A DNA stretch of 64,000 nucleotides, taken from Cryptomeria japonica. Its lineage: Eukaryota; Streptophyta; Pinopsida; Cupressales; Cupressaceae. This document shows positions 50,184 to 63,359 of the stretch, piece by piece; position 1 is the stretch's first letter, and each line of letters starts with the position of its first letter. Position numbers and translations under genes: made by a program. The stretch is from positions 440,355,213-440,419,212 of the forward strand of contig NC_081407.1 of assembly GCF_030272615.1 (NCBI RefSeq). Reading direction: 5' to 3'. The notes under the pieces were generated by a model. It searched no databases. It worked only from the letters and a program-made list of their open reading frames with translations, and was not told where the DNA came from.

Positions 50184-50293
50184 CCAGTCACATTCATCAT
50201 TGCATCCATCACATGCATATCTATCACATCATCATGGAATCTTTCTTTACTTTAATATCTTCATCATCCATCTATCAACATCAACTTCAACAT

Positions 50294-51005
50294 GTCTTAT
50301 ATAGGATGTATCTTTCCTAAAGCCGGACTTTTTGATCAGGTCTTAAAAAGGATATATCATTCCTGAAACTAGACATTTTGATCATCTTTGTCTTATACAT
50401 GAGGTGTCATTCCTGGAACAAGACTTGATCTCAATCTTATCAATTCTATCAATCCAGTTCATTTGATCTATTTTATTATGTCTTATACAGGATATATCTT
50501 TCCTGAAACTAGACATTTAGATCAAGTCTTATACAGGATATATCATTCTTGAAACCAGATGTTTTGATCATCTTTATCTTATACAAGAGGTTTCATTCCT
50601 GAAACTACACTTGATCCCAATATTATCAATTATATTAATCCATTTCATCTAATCCATTCTATCATATCTTATACAAGTTGTATCTTTCCTAAAACCAGGC
50701 ATTTTGATCAAATCTTATATAGGATATATCGTTCCTAAAACCAAACATTTTTATCATCTTTGTCTTATATAGGATGTGTCATTCCTAAAACCAAACTTGA
50801 TCCCAATCTTATTAATTATATTAATCCATTTCATCTGATCCATTCTATCATGTCTTATACATGATGTATATTTCCTAAAACTAGACATTTTGATCAGGTC
50901 TTATACAAGATATATCGTTCCTGAAACCAGATGTTTTGATCATCTTTGTCTTATATAGGAGATATCATTCCTGAAACCTGACTTAATCTCAATCTGATCA
51001 ATCTT
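50294..51005. repeat. 186 bp higher-order tandem repeat, nearly four units
   Basis: Units start at RTCTTAT, positions 50294, 50480, 50666 and 50852. The period is exactly 186 bp three times. Each unit holds three sub-repeats of about 46-50 bp (GTCTTATACAGGATATATC, then CCTGAAACCAGACATTTTGA) plus a linker rich in ATCAATT. A lone diverged copy lies at 43635-43715. Confidence 0.85.
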
Positions 51006-51139
51006 ATCAATCCAATCAATCTAATCAATCTCATCAAACCTATGCATATCATCAACTATCCACTCTTCTATCTTTCAAATAGCTTTCTTATTCTTTCGAG
51101 AGATCATTCATGCCTTTAGTGCATGAACGATCTCCCAAG

Positions 51140-51390
51140 GGGGCATTATCATATCGAATCTCGACATCAATTTTATATCAGTCTCATATCAACTTTTCAT
51201 ATTGAATCAATTCTTTATATCTGGGGCATCATATCGACAATTTTGATGACAACATTATCATATAGAATCTCCATATTAGTCTCATATCATCTTCATTTCA
51301 ACATAATCACATCAGCATATCATATCAAATCAATTATTCACTCTAGGGCATCATATTGACAACTTTGGCAACAACATCATATCAAAAAAA
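51140..51390. repeat. CATATC short repeat, second block
   Basis: Words such as CATATCGA, CATATCAA and GCATCATATCGACAA recur irregularly, as in 42935-43480. Elements A and C lie outside both blocks, so the two blocks were probably once contiguous in the host element. Confidence 0.5.
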
Positions 51391-51460
51391 TTGATGCCAA
51401 ATTGAGCATTTTTCTTTGAATCAACATGTGGTCACACATTAACTTAAAGAGGTGCAAAAT

Positions 51461-52483
51461 GTAGACACCTAAAAGTTGCACAACAAATTAAGTGAATTTT
51501 ATTCATTTAATTATCCCTATTTCTTCAAATTAATTAAATTAAGATTTAATTAATATCCCTATTTCTCTATATTATCCTATTAATCAAATTAAATATTTGA
51601 TTAATATTTCCCTTCTTCTATCCTAGAAATTTAATTAAATTCAAATTTAATTAAAATCACCCTCATAGACATTTAATTAAAAATCCCCCTTCTAGCCCAT
51701 TTAATTAAATCCCCCAACTTGCAAAATCCTACAAATGCAAGTTGCAACCAAAATTAAAATAAATTAATTTTATTTTAATTAAATTCTTTTTCCTTCACCC
51801 ACTTGCAAAATACTACATCTCCCACTTGCCTCCTAAACCTCTTATAGAGCCTTCTAGATTCTTCTAAATCCTTTTAATTAGCCTAATCAAATCCTAATCA
51901 TGTCCTTTCCCTAAATTTGAGGAGGTCACTTCTCAAATTTGGAAGAAAGTCTTCTAAATGCATTTAAGACTTTATTTCCTTCAGCAAGCTAACTTGTTGA
52001 ATTCCCCAAATTTGGAAGGACTCTTACAAAATTCTCCCCAAAGTCTTCCTAACCATTAATGGTTAACTCAACCTTCCCACATGGTTAGAGACTTTCTCTC
52101 TAACTTAACTCTCACCTAACCCAAGGGTCTCATCAAGCACTCATGGATTTAACCCTAGTTATCTTATTAACCCTTGCACAAGAGTTTACCCCTTGGGTAA
52201 AGGCTTTATCCATTGGTTATCCACTAGCCTAACCATAACTATACCTCCTAAGGTAACCTTCATGTCTCCTAAAACATTTAATGCCTCTTACATCTCCTCT
52301 CAAGCCCTCTCAAGGTGACATTTGTCAACTTGAGATTGGATTGAATCCCTCACATGGATTTATAACTTTCAATCCTAGCCCTTGTTGAGATTAGTCAATC
52401 TCAACCCTCCATTTCCCTATTTTCCATATAAATAGATCCCATTTAAATGCATTCGGGCGGGTTTCTTTATTGGTGAACCTTTT
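51461..52483 (+). repeat. gypsy LTR-like sequence with TATA box
   Basis: TGTAGACACCTAAAAGTTG has the look of a plant gypsy LTR start. It follows a purine-rich AAAGAGGTGCAAAA. The sequence continues with AATTAATTAAATTAAG-type repeats. TATAAATA lies at 52427-52434, followed by a decayed ORF. Only one copy is visible, so it is not proven to be an LTR. Confidence 0.4.
52427..52434 (+). promoter_or_regulatory. TATA-like box in the putative gypsy LTR
   Basis: TATAAATA in CCATATAAATAGATCCC. Context only; no start site can be read. Confidence 0.4.
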
Positions 52484-54984
52484 ATGCTACCAAGGTACCC
52501 ATCAAACAAAATTGTTGTCATGGAGCTATGTAGACAATTAGTGTATGTACATGAGAGACAGTCTTCTTCACACAAGACTGGTCTCAAGTCCTCTCATTCC
52601 ATTGGTAGATATTTAGTGATGACTACTCAAAAGGCCAAAAACATGGAGGAGGAAATGCAATGGGTAACAATGAGAAGATTCAAAGCCCACAACAATTTTG
52701 ATTTTCGTGGAATGAAAAATAAAATCCACTGGAATTATGTGCATGTACACAAGCTTGAGGATGTTTGGGCCGATTGCAGAGATGATGAAGATGTGAAGAG
52801 ACCTAATTTCAGTATCCTTACACTTGAGAAAATTGAGAATTTAGATTTGGCTAAAATTCCAAACACCTAGAAGGATACCACTGATGATCTTGTGGATCCT
52901 ATTTAATTTAATAATAATATTGCTAATACTACTCTCCCTCCCATTAAGTGGTTGAAGAAAGAAAGTAAATCTATTTTTGTGAGGTTTGCACCTATCATGG
53001 TAAAAAAAAATGCATGGCTACTGAACAAAGGTATCAGGATGAAGTAGCTTCCCACAAGCTCTAGTAATGATCAGGATGATGAAGATCTGGTGGGCAAAAC
53101 ATCACAAATGAGAACTAAAAACAAACATGATCCACATGAGCTGCAACCAATTTAATCTCCTAGGTCAAAGGGAAAGAAACCTACCTACAAATTCACAATC
53201 AAAGGGTCGAAGAAAGGAGAATCCTCATCTCAAGCTACACAAAATGATTTTTCTGAGGAACTACATTACGTGAATCAGAAAAAGGACAAGAAAAGGGTGA
53301 GATACTGAAGGAAGAAGAAATACAAGATGCAGAAGAATCTCTTTCACCAATAGTTACCACCATTTCTATAACAACATATGTTCCTACTTCAACTCAGGTA
53401 ACCATTCATTCCATTGAGTCTAATTCAAATGAAGAGGATGAGGAATGGGATGATGAAGGCTTAGATGTTGAAGAAGATGATGAAGAATTTGTAACTTTGT
53501 CTAGCATTCCAGGTTTCGATGATGTACCCGTGTTTATGATTGAATATTCAATCTTAGACTTTTCAGAAGCAATGGCATAGATGTCTCAAGAGCAAAAAAT
53601 GGTGACACTTCCTCCAGGTGTTGTTACCACAGAGGCTTCGCCACTTGTTTGTACCATTATCACTACAATGACTCCTCTATTGATTTCTACCATAGTAACA
53701 TCAACATCTTCTTCTCAAGTTCCTAATGTTACTGATAAAACTTCACTTGTGTCAGTGTCCCAGGTTGTTTTAACTTCAATTCAAGCTACAATACAAGTAT
53801 CTACGACTGCACAAACTGATACCACAAATCCAATGACAAAATCAGATCTTCCACCATGGTTGGACATTGTGGCGCCCAAAAAAAAGAACCAAGTAATCTC
53901 ACCAGATGATTTTGATTTTGATCAATTGGATCTTGTCAAGCAAAAAGTCACCAAGAAGCCCAAGACTGTGTCCAAAATCTTGGCTGACCCAGTAAGTAAA
54001 AGGAAATATGTTGAGGTCTTGGTGTCATCTTTAGATCAAGACAAGGGCAATACTCAACCTGCAGATTATACTATGTAGACTGTAGAGCTTGGTGTAGAAA
54101 CACATGAGAGTGTTAAGAAAGACTCTCAAACTGCTTTCAATTCTCTCATGCATATATTTGATCAAGAAAGGGATGAGAAGAATGAATGGAAGCAAAAATG
54201 TGAACAGCTGACAAGCATGCTACATAAAATAACGCAGTCATCATAAGAGGTTCAGCCATTAGTCTCTTCAGTTGACACAAAGGCACTCAAAAAGGTGGAG
54301 CGACTAGGTACAAGAGGCAGGGTAGTGGAAGAATGGATCGATTGAAGTCAGAAGGGACACACCTCATTGATTCTGCAATCAAGCTTTTGATAGATTTTGA
54401 AAATTCTCTATACAGGTTCGGGATGTACAATCTCTATTATCCCAAGAAATAACAAAACTTGAGAAACATTTAGGGATTTGGGATAAAATGAGAGAGTATA
54501 CATTCTTGTTGATAATAATGTAGTTTTGACTTGGGGTGAGTATATCCAAACTTGATTAATATTGGCACACAAGTATGAGCTAATGAAAGTGTTGGTAAAG
54601 GATATGAATCAAGATAAGAAAGCATGTTCTGATGTAATCAAAAATATTTCATCAGCGATATCAAATTACCTTGCTAGATATTTGATACAAAACATAAGGT
54701 TTTACCCAATGAGACCATCAAACAGGAATTCGTCACCATGATTGACCAATAGATAGATGATCAATTTTATCTAGCGTCATTTAATAAGTTGATTGAAATC
54801 CTAATCAACTTAGATGATCTTGCATCAGTTTTGAAGAAAGCAAAAAGGATTTATGTGGAAGTCGGAGATTCCATATCTCGTGTTCATGTTATTTCAAATG
54901 CGACTTCAGGGCTAAACAAATCTGAAATGCAAGCTACATTGGTAAGGTTCGAGGAATTTCATAAAATCAATGAGGGAGGAAAAT
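52484..54984 (+). pseudogene. decayed acidic/coiled-coil ORF of an LTR element, unknown function
   Basis: The first frame (52484 to about 53290) encodes a region with KNMEEEMQWVTMRRFKAH and WNYVHVHKLEDVW, broken by TAG and TAA stops. A frameshift near 53285 leads to a strongly acidic segment (NEEDEEWDDEGLDVEEDDEE, near 53430-53490). A Ser/Thr-rich part and a Lys-rich patch (53875-53970) follow, then more broken helical sequence. The last open piece is 54789-54986. No polymerase, integrase or zinc-knuckle motif is visible. The layout (globular, acidic or basic linker, coiled coil) resembles the ORFs at 2778-6407 and in element D, without sequence similarity I can claim. Confidence 0.5.
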
Positions 54985-55009
54985 AAAGAATAAAATTTCA
55001 TTGACACTA

Positions 55010-55889
55010 TGTGGTTTTCATGTAGATGCATCATTTCTTACTGCAAATTTTCTTGCAGTTGCATTTTCTTTCATGCAGTAGATGTAGTAAGATAGGACTC
55101 TGGAGTTGAATTAGTCATCTACACCCACATTTTTTTCCAGTCCTTTCCTATAAAAGGAGGAACCTCATTTGTAAATAGGGATATTTTAATATGCTAAGCA
55201 AGACTCTACCAATTTTTTGCCTCAACAAAGACTTTGAGATTTTTTGATGTAAAGATTGATTTAAAGAAATAAAGATAGCAATTCACTAGCTTCCAAACTT
55301 TGTGTTGGGCCAAAGATTGTGTTTATGATTGAATTGTTCTTATGTCCAATTCTCATAATCATTTCCTAAATACTTGAATCTTATTGGTGATATTTTTTGT
55401 GTGAGTAAGAGAGTTTTCCAATTGTGATAAGTAGACTTTGTGTTATTTGCATATTTGGGAAATCTTTTGATAGTTAAGTGATTGCATAGAATGTTTTGTA
55501 TTTCTATTAGTTGCTCTTAGTTTTAGGAAAATTAATCACCTCTTGGAGACTTTGAGCTACAAGTTGTGATTATAGTTATAATTGTGGTGATTAAAGTAAG
55601 TTACACTCACGTAAGACTTTGAGCTTACATGATTGCCAAGATATTAAAAATCATTGTAAATAATTTTTGTTAGTTGTAATAAATATCATCAAGTGAAGGG
55701 AGATACATTAATTCTGAAAAAAGAGAATTGCATGCCCTAAGCTTACCTCTGAATATAATTTCAAAGTTGTTGAAATACCCAAATTATTCTAGGGAACCTC
55801 CCCTTGATGAGAGGAAAGACTTTGTCTTAACATATTTGTGTGTGAAATACATATTTTGTCATTGATACACTGGTGACAAAATATTCACC
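55010..55889 (+). repeat. putative gypsy LTR end with TATA box, upstream of a gag
   Basis: CTATAAAAGGAGGAACCTCATTTG (TATA 55149-55156) has typical LTR promoter form. The sequence ends near ATTCACCCAACA at 55889-55890 and is followed by TTTTTTGGTGACTCTTCTGG, a plausible PBS region before the gag at 56249. The left end is uncertain. It could extend back to 51461, which would make a ~4.4 kb LTR containing the ORF. Confidence 0.4.
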
Positions 55890-56248
55890 CAACAGTTTTT
55901 TGGTGACTCTTCTGGAGAGCGACGTGCAATCGGTATTTTCTCTTTTGGGTTGTAGTGTGTTTTTCCATTATAATATCTTTATTGTTGATTTTCTCAAAGT
56001 ATTAACCTGGCTTATCCAAGTTATACTCGTGGTCAAAGAGCACAAGGAATTTTGATCCTATGTTTGAGTTTTTGTAGCAACATAATTTTCCACTCTTGAC
56101 TCCACGAACAAGATCTCCCTTGCAACGCACAATGATTTTTCCTCCTACTATATAGCGATCTCCTATTCCAAGTGAGGCGTCAAGTTTGTAAGTTGCGGTT
56201 ATCTCAACCATCAATATTTTTGTTATACCAACATATAATTCACCAAGG

Positions 56249-57450
56249 ATGGTTGCCCAAGGTCCTTGGGGTACTGCATTTGGCCCTTTGAGCCTAACGC
56301 CACCTCTAAATGATCTTCCTCGAGGTTCCAGGAATAATTTACCCAATCTCTTGGGTGATGGTGCTCAACATCATGATGATCACATCACTGCATTTTATAT
56401 TGCATGTGATTTTTTGGGAGTTGAACATGAAGATGTAACTGTAAGGTTATTTATTGAAACCTTACAAGTTATAGCTATTGATTGGTTTTACCATTTGCCT
56501 AATAATTGTATCATAAATTGGGATACCCTCAAAACAAGGTTTGAGGCAAGATTCAAACCTGCTAAAGACAAGCATGTGCTCTTGGTGCAATTGACTCAAA
56601 TGAAGAAGGAACCGCAAGAACCTATGTGGGAATTTGTGGTAAAATTCAATAAGCTACACAATCGCATTTTGGCTACTTCACAACCTATTGCTGAAAATTC
56701 GAAGTGTTTCTTCATAAATGCACAGTTACCAGAAGTAAGTTTTCTTTTGCATAGAAATAATCTTACAGATTTGGCTATTGCACAATAGTTAGCTACATAA
56801 GTTGAAGATGATCTTATCCTTTCTGGTAAGATAAGAAGATCCTAACAAGGTTAGGAATAATCAAATTGTTGATTCATTGACCTCTTCAACAAATTTGTAG
56901 AACCTAAGATCCAAAAGCTAGCAAGTGAATTGTTAGCACTCAAGAAGCAGATTTATGCGCAAGGGAATGTGTCATATAGTGATGTTCGAAGGAGAATGTT
57001 CCCTAACAATACTTCCAATTATGATGCCCGTAATCAAAATAAGTAACATCCAGGTCCGGAGAGACTTGCATTGGAAGCACCACCTCAAAATTTGGCTACC
57101 AGTTATTATGAGATGGAAAAAAATGATCTTCCACTTTTTGGTGAATAAGATGCCAATATGCCACAAGATGAAGAGGTAGAATTGGCTGGCGACTCTAACA
57201 TTCAATACATGCAGTATGAAGATGATCATGTGTAGGAAGGACATGATGGAGATTTCTTTGTGATTTTCACTCATTCACAAGCTCAAGCTAATCAATTGCA
57301 AGCAAATGCAAACAGTGGTGATTCAACACAAGAAAAGGATTCTTAGTGCTTGTTAGTTTCCATTGCCAAGCATTGAACACCTTTGCCAAATCTACCAAAG
57401 GACAACTCAAATATTTCAAAAGATAATGTCAAGGATAAACATGTAAGTGC
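56249..57450 (+). pseudogene. Ty3/gypsy gag fragment
   Basis: The frame from ATG 56249 shows a typical plant gypsy capsid: LLGDGAQHHDDHITAFYIAC, GVEHEDVTVRLFIETLQ, DWFYHLPNN, FEARFKPAKDKHVLL, KKEPQEPMWEFVVKFNKL and CFFINAQLPEVSFLL. TAG 56786 and TAA shortly after break it. A frameshift near 56835 leads to KIQKLASELLALKKQIYAQG and more stops (near 57043, 57147, 57232). It ends where element B2 is inserted (57451). Capsid function only; no zinc knuckle or protease is reached. Confidence 0.8.
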
Positions 57451-58089
57451 TGTGAGATTCCGCAAGAAGCGAGAATCAAGCCAAGATCTGATGTCGGTCG
57501 TAGATCACATGAAACTCCTCACACAATGGATGATCGAAGATCAAAATAGCTTAATGAAGATAATTTCAATATGAGAGAGAAATAGACAAAGAGGAGAATT
57601 TGGAGAAGACTCTCACCAAGCTATCACTTCAATAACTTGACTAGTGAAGGTGAGAGTATAGTGCTTATTATATAGAAAAATATAAGCATATGCATCCAAG
57701 GGGTACATTAACTACTATTCCCCATAAAAAGTGGGAGGTTTTACCTTCTTGGTAAATGCCAAAACATGTGGCATAACCTCCTTACATGAAGAAAAAAAAG
57801 GAGTTAAGAAAGTTGGCACAAAAGGCCAAAAGAGAGTGTGAAACCCAACTACCCCATAACCCACTTAGGAAATAACAAAATAGTGGTTATGAGAGGTGGC
57901 ACAATAAGCCAAAAGAGGTTGTGAAACTCAACTACCCATGTGAGGTGGAGAGTTACACATGTAGCTGAAGTATTTCACCACTTGTCCTCATATAAACCAC
58001 TCCTATTACCCTAAGCAAGCTTAAATAATATATGTGTAGGAAAAATAAATATCCCCTAACATAAAGAAAATAAAAAACCAACACTAACA
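57451..58089 (-). repeat. 3' LTR of element B2
   Basis: The 639 bp LTR runs from TGTGAGATTCCGCAAG to CAACACTAACA, homologous to the B1 LTRs. The PPT follows (CCCCCCCTT, 58090-58098). Confidence 0.9.
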
Positions 58090-58243
58090 CCCCCCCTTAG
58101 GCATAGCTTAGGTGGGTGAAAATATGGGTCCCGACAAATGCAACCATGTTAGGTACCCATGTACATAGATAGCCCCCCCAAAAGAAGAAGCCCCCCATAA
58201 GAGGAATAGCCCCCCCCTAAATAAGGAGAGAAAGAAAGGAGGA

Positions 58244-61200
58244 CTAAGAAGTCCCTCCTGCAGTAGACACCTATCGTATCCCAAGCAGAGATCGCAAATG
58301 AAGGAACTTTCTTTCAGTGAAGGGTTTGGTGAAGATGTCTGCAATTTACTCCATTGTAGAACAATACTTAAGATCAATGATGCCTTCCTGAATGAGCTCC
58401 TGAATATAGTGCATATGTATCTCAATGTGTTTCATCCTCTGATGATGAACTAGATTTCTTGAGATCTGTATAGCACTTTGATTATCACAAAAGATGATAG
58501 TAGGCTTCCTAACTGGAATACCAAACTCAGTGAGAATATTCTAAAGCCAAATAGCCTCAATGGTGGCATTAACTACCCCTCGATACTCAGCCTCTTTTGA
58601 TGAAAGAGCAATTGCAGACTACTTCTTACTCGACCAACAAACTAGACTAGAACCAAGTGAGAAGCAATACCCTGAAGTGGATTTGCGATCTTGAGAATCA
58701 CCCACCCAATCTGAATCTGTATATCCCACCAAGTCAATATCCATGCCTGTTGCATACTGAATTCCATAATTGTGAGTACCCTGAATGTAGTGGAGAATCT
58801 GCTTAGCTGCTTTCCAATGCAACTCATGTGGCTCCTGCATGAATCTAGAGACCATGCCCACCACATATGAAATGTCAGGTTTCGTATGAGTCAAGTAGAT
58901 GAGACTCCCAACAATTTGTTGATATAAAGTGCTATCAACCAAGGGTGAAGAGCACTTAACCTCAAGTTTGACCCCAAATGAAAAAGGAGTAGGTGCAGGC
59001 TTACAATCAGCCATGCGAAATCTAGAGAGCATATCAAGTGCATACTTGGGTTTTCCAAGGAAGATGCCTGAAGAAGATTGAGTAATCTCAATTCCCAAGA
59101 AGTAATGTAGAAGACCCAAGTCTGACATTAGAAATATATCATGTAGAGAAGTTTTCACTACCTTGATGGTGGATGAGTGACTCCCTGTGATCAACAAGTC
59201 ATCAACATAGAGAACTAGAAATGTGAGAGTATCATCTTGGTGCAGAATGTAGACGTTTGGATCAGAATGCATCGATTAAAACCAACTATCAGAAGGAAGG
59301 AGTCCATCTTGGCATACTAAGCTCGAGGAGCTTGTTTGAGGCCATATAGAGACTTTCAAAGTCAACACACAAGTGAAGGATCTTGAACAAACCCTTGTGG
59401 CTGCTCCATGTAGATTTCCTTTTGAAGGTCACCATGAAGAAATGCACTCTTGAAATCCATTTGATGAACTTCCCAACGATGGGTTGCAGCAATAGCAAGG
59501 ACAAGCTAGATGGAATTCATCTTAGCAACTGGAGCAAAAGTCGCATAGTAATCAACCCCTGGAACTTGGGAAAAGCCTTTTGCTACCAAGCGCGCCTTAT
59601 ACTTATCAACCGACCGATCTGCTGCAAATTTTGTTCGATAGATCCACTTGCATTGAACAAGTTTCCTTCCCTTAGGAAGAGGAACTAAATCCCATGTGTG
59701 ATTCCTTTCCAAGGAATTAAACTCTTCTTGCATTGCAACATCCCATTCGGGAACACCTGTAGCTTCTTGAAAAGACTATGGATCAAAATCTGAAGCAATG
59801 AAGAGATGTGGAGCTTGCTGAAATTGTGACCTAGTTCTTTTAGAATCTGATGGATCACCAAGCCAATCTCCTACTGACTCAAAAGTTTGTCAAGCCCAAA
59901 GAGGCACTGAAGCTGGAGAGTCTAGGGGAGAATCATCAACCTTTGAAGGATGACTATGAGAAGAATGTGAATCCTCACCATCACTGTCACCATCTGAAGT
60001 GGAGGAAGAAGACTCCTCAATAGGATTAGGAGGATTAAGATCCTCAGAAGAACTGTCATCATCATACAATGTCTCCAATGTGATAGTGGATGGAGAAGTG
60101 GTATGAGAAGAAATAGAAGAACTCTCCTCAAAATGAACACTCCTCTCAATGAACAACTCATGTGTAGAGGGATGGAGAAGTCTATACCCTTTGACACCAT
60201 CTGGATACCCAACAAATATGCAAGGCTTGCTCTGTGGATCCATAGTCTTGCATTTCTCTGTTGGAATGTGGGCCCATGCAAGAGAACCAAACACTCTGAA
60301 ATGCTTAACTATAGGTTTTCGACCGATCCAAGCTTGAAAAGGAGTTACCCCCTTCACAACTTTATGAGGAACTCGGTTCTGGATTTAACATGCACAATTA
60401 ATGGCCTCTGCCCAATACTGAGGTGCCAAAGACTTGGAGTGAATCATACAATTTTCCATCTCCTTCAAGGACCTATTCTTCCATTCTGCGACACCATTCT
60501 GCTGAGGGCTGTATGGAACTGTGTGCTGCATGTTGATACCTTCTGAAGCACAAAATTGTTCAAACTGATTATTAACATATTCACCCCCATTATCTGTATG
60601 CAGAATCTTGATGAACTTCCTAGATTGTTTCTCTCCAAAAGCTTTGAAATCTAGAAAATTCTCAAATACCTTAGACTCTTGTTTGAGAAAGTAAACCCAT
60701 GTAAATTTGGAAAAGTCATCAATAAATGTTAAGACATATCTAGCCCTACTGAAAGATGGTTGTGGAAATGGTTCTGCCAAGTCACTATGTACCAACTCCA
60801 ATAGCTATGGAGCTCTCCATGCTTTTCCTTTATCATACTTCTCCTGAGGATGCTTACCAAGAATACATCCCTGGCAAACTCCATCAGAAAATCGAATAGA
60901 AGGCAACCCTAAAACCATGTCCTATTTACTGAGTTGTTGCAAGTAATGATAGTTCAAGTGGCCAAATCGTTGATGCCACAAACAACTAATCTCATCTGCA
61001 TGAGTGAGTAAAACTGTCAAAGGAAATTCAAGAACAATGTGAGAAAACTGATATAATCTGGATTGATGATCTGCTTTTCCCACAGCAATAGTAGAGCCAT
61101 TATGCATTTCACTGATTACCACTATGTCTGGTGTGAACTCAACTCACTTGCTAGAACCAGTGCGAGTGATCTGATAAACAGATAGGAGATTAGTTGATAA

Positions 61201-62367
61201 AGATGGAACACAAAGGACATCATTAAATGTTCCTTCGCCCACATCAACAGACCCTCTCCCATGCACTTCAATAGGCTTGTCATCACCCATTAGTATGGAA
61301 GGCATAGAACATGGCTCTGAAGAGGTGAAATCATCTTTTGAAGAAGCCATGTGGTGCGAAGCACCCGAGTCAATTATCCAAGAATTGGGTTGTGAAGCAA
61401 CAGCAACTAGGGCCTTACCCTTTCCTTTCCCTTTACTCTTATTTGTATCTTTAGAAGATCCTTCTGATGAACTCTATTTGACTGAATTAGGCACCTTGAT
61501 ATTATTTTTTTCAAGAAGATTTGAAAGGTGTTCAATTTGTTTCTTTAAACACTTATGTTCATCATGACCAGGCCTCTTACAATAAGAACAATTGACCTTC
61601 TCCTTCTTAGGTTGATCACCTCTTGATGAAGAGGTCTGATTATCTACTTTTGAAGTAGCAGATTTATGATCTTTTTTCTTCTCTCCTTGGTTCTTTTGTT
61701 TCTTATCTTGCTTACTAGACCCGTTTTGTTCTTTTGTGCCTTGATTTATAACTAAGGCATGTGACTTAAAGAGTTTTATTGTACCCATTTGAACCAATTT
61801 GTCTTGCTCCCTAGTGAGTTCTGGAGCAAATTCATCCAGAGAAGGCATTTTGAATGTGGTACCTAGGGCACATTTTGTAGCATAGAATGTAGAAACAAAC
61901 ACTGAATAGTTAGGACCAAGCTTAGAAAGAATACTCAAGATCAGTTGCTTATCATCTTTCTTAGTTCCACACTGTTCCAACTGCAATCTTACATACTTAA
62001 GTTTAGTGAAGAAGTCTTGTATAGTATCAAAATTGGTTGGATTCAACCCTATGAGTTCATTCTCTAACTGATGACCTCTTGGCTCATTTTGCTTACCAAA
62101 GAGGTTTTCTAAAGTGGTCCACTCTGCATTTGGTGTAGTGGCAGATTCAATGTGAAAAAGAAGGTTTGGAGAGACTGACATGCATAGAGTACCAAAAGCT
62201 TCATCACATTTATTAAACCATTTAATATTTTCTGTAGCATCTTGAGGTTCAATTTCAAGTCCCATAGTAACATGATGATATCCATGTCTTTTCAGATATA
62301 TTATCATCTTAGATTTCCATTCAAAATAATTATATGGTGTTAAAAGTGGAACTATAGACGCATCCAT
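58244..62367 (-). pseudogene. element B2 gag-pol polyprotein (one frameshift, several stops)
   Basis: The frame begins at ATG 62367. At 4124 nt it is one base shorter than B1. The lost base is near 59277 in RT (B1 reads GFTQCHSNPH there), after which the frame ends at TAG 58244-58246. Gag, zinc knuckle (CSYCKRPGHDEHKC), protease (DSGASHHMAS), integrase (HTDNGGEYVNN, PQQNGVAEWKNRS), RT (YVDD 59209-59198) and RNase H are all visible. Stops include TAG 60922 and TAG 59776, both at the same codons as in B1. Private stops include a TAG in the RT motif APRAWY near 59317 and TAG 58619 where B1 has CAG. At several B1 stop positions B2 keeps CAG, CGA or TGG. Confidence 0.9.
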
Positions 62368-63359
62368 GATAGTAGAAAAGAAGATTGTAAAGAATTAGGA
62401 AAAATGCAAAAAAAAAAGGCACAAGAGACACCTCCCCTTTTCACTAGTCTCAGAAATCACCCCCCCCAAATATTACAAGGTTGGCACTTTATAATTAGTG
62501 CATTTACAAGGCTTTTTATCAGATTACAATTCTTTTAAGAAACCAATAGAGATTTTAATACAAATAATTTGAGACAAGATCTGAAACAAATTAGTCTTAT
62601 AACTACTTAATTTTTCTCAATACCTTTCCAACAACTATTAGTTTTTAAAAAATAGAGTTGTGAGGAGAAAGATATGACTAGTTGAAGAGAAAAAAGAAGT
62701 AGCTGATACAACCTTTAATATCTAATAAAAAAAGGAAAAAAAAAATCAATTAGACCTACTATAATGGAGAGTGCTTATTTCCAGCTTTCCGTCAAGTATT
62801 TGTTTGCAAAAATCTGACACCCGAGGCAAAAGTTGTGCAACTTTTAAGAAATGTTGCTGAATATCCCTGATAGAAAAATGGATTAGGCCCTATTCAAGCT
62901 TGATTTCTGCAAAATTTATTAATTTTTTGGAAATACCATCCAAAACCCAGAAGTTCTTTGATGCTGGGAAGAAAACCCAGAAATAGTTTTTTGTGAAGGT
63001 GAACAGAAGTTGGAATACTAAAGCCAAAATGAAAATAGCTCCAGTAAAAACAATTTACTCTAATTTTGGTGAAGTAAAAGTCACTTTTGACTTTGTCAAG
63101 CCTTATGGACACTCTGGAAATTCTTATTAAGCTTCCAATATTACCACAAAGCTGCAATCACCCAGATCTTACAAGAACACATACATGTAAACCAGATTTA
63201 ACTAGAAGCTATTTTCCTTTAAACTGTTCTAATTCTCCAGATCACATGAGAATGTAGGAGAAGAGCATACTTAGTTTTTAAGGAAAATATTAGCTATATA
63301 AAAGACTCAAATCCCTCAAATAAATTAAAAAAAAAGCAATGAGCTATACCAGACAATAA
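62368..63359 (-). other. untranslated leader of element B2
   Basis: It is homologous to 36797-37783, with small indels, including a duplicated stretch near 62935-62975 (AAAACCCAGAA). No gene. Confidence 0.7.

Noticed and set aside
44874-50188. Target-site duplication for element C
   Set aside because: CTATT and CCAGT agree at three of five bases only, too weak to claim.
50294-51005. CRISPR-like array
   Set aside because: The repeats are contiguous and diverged with no unique spacers, and the genome is a plant's.
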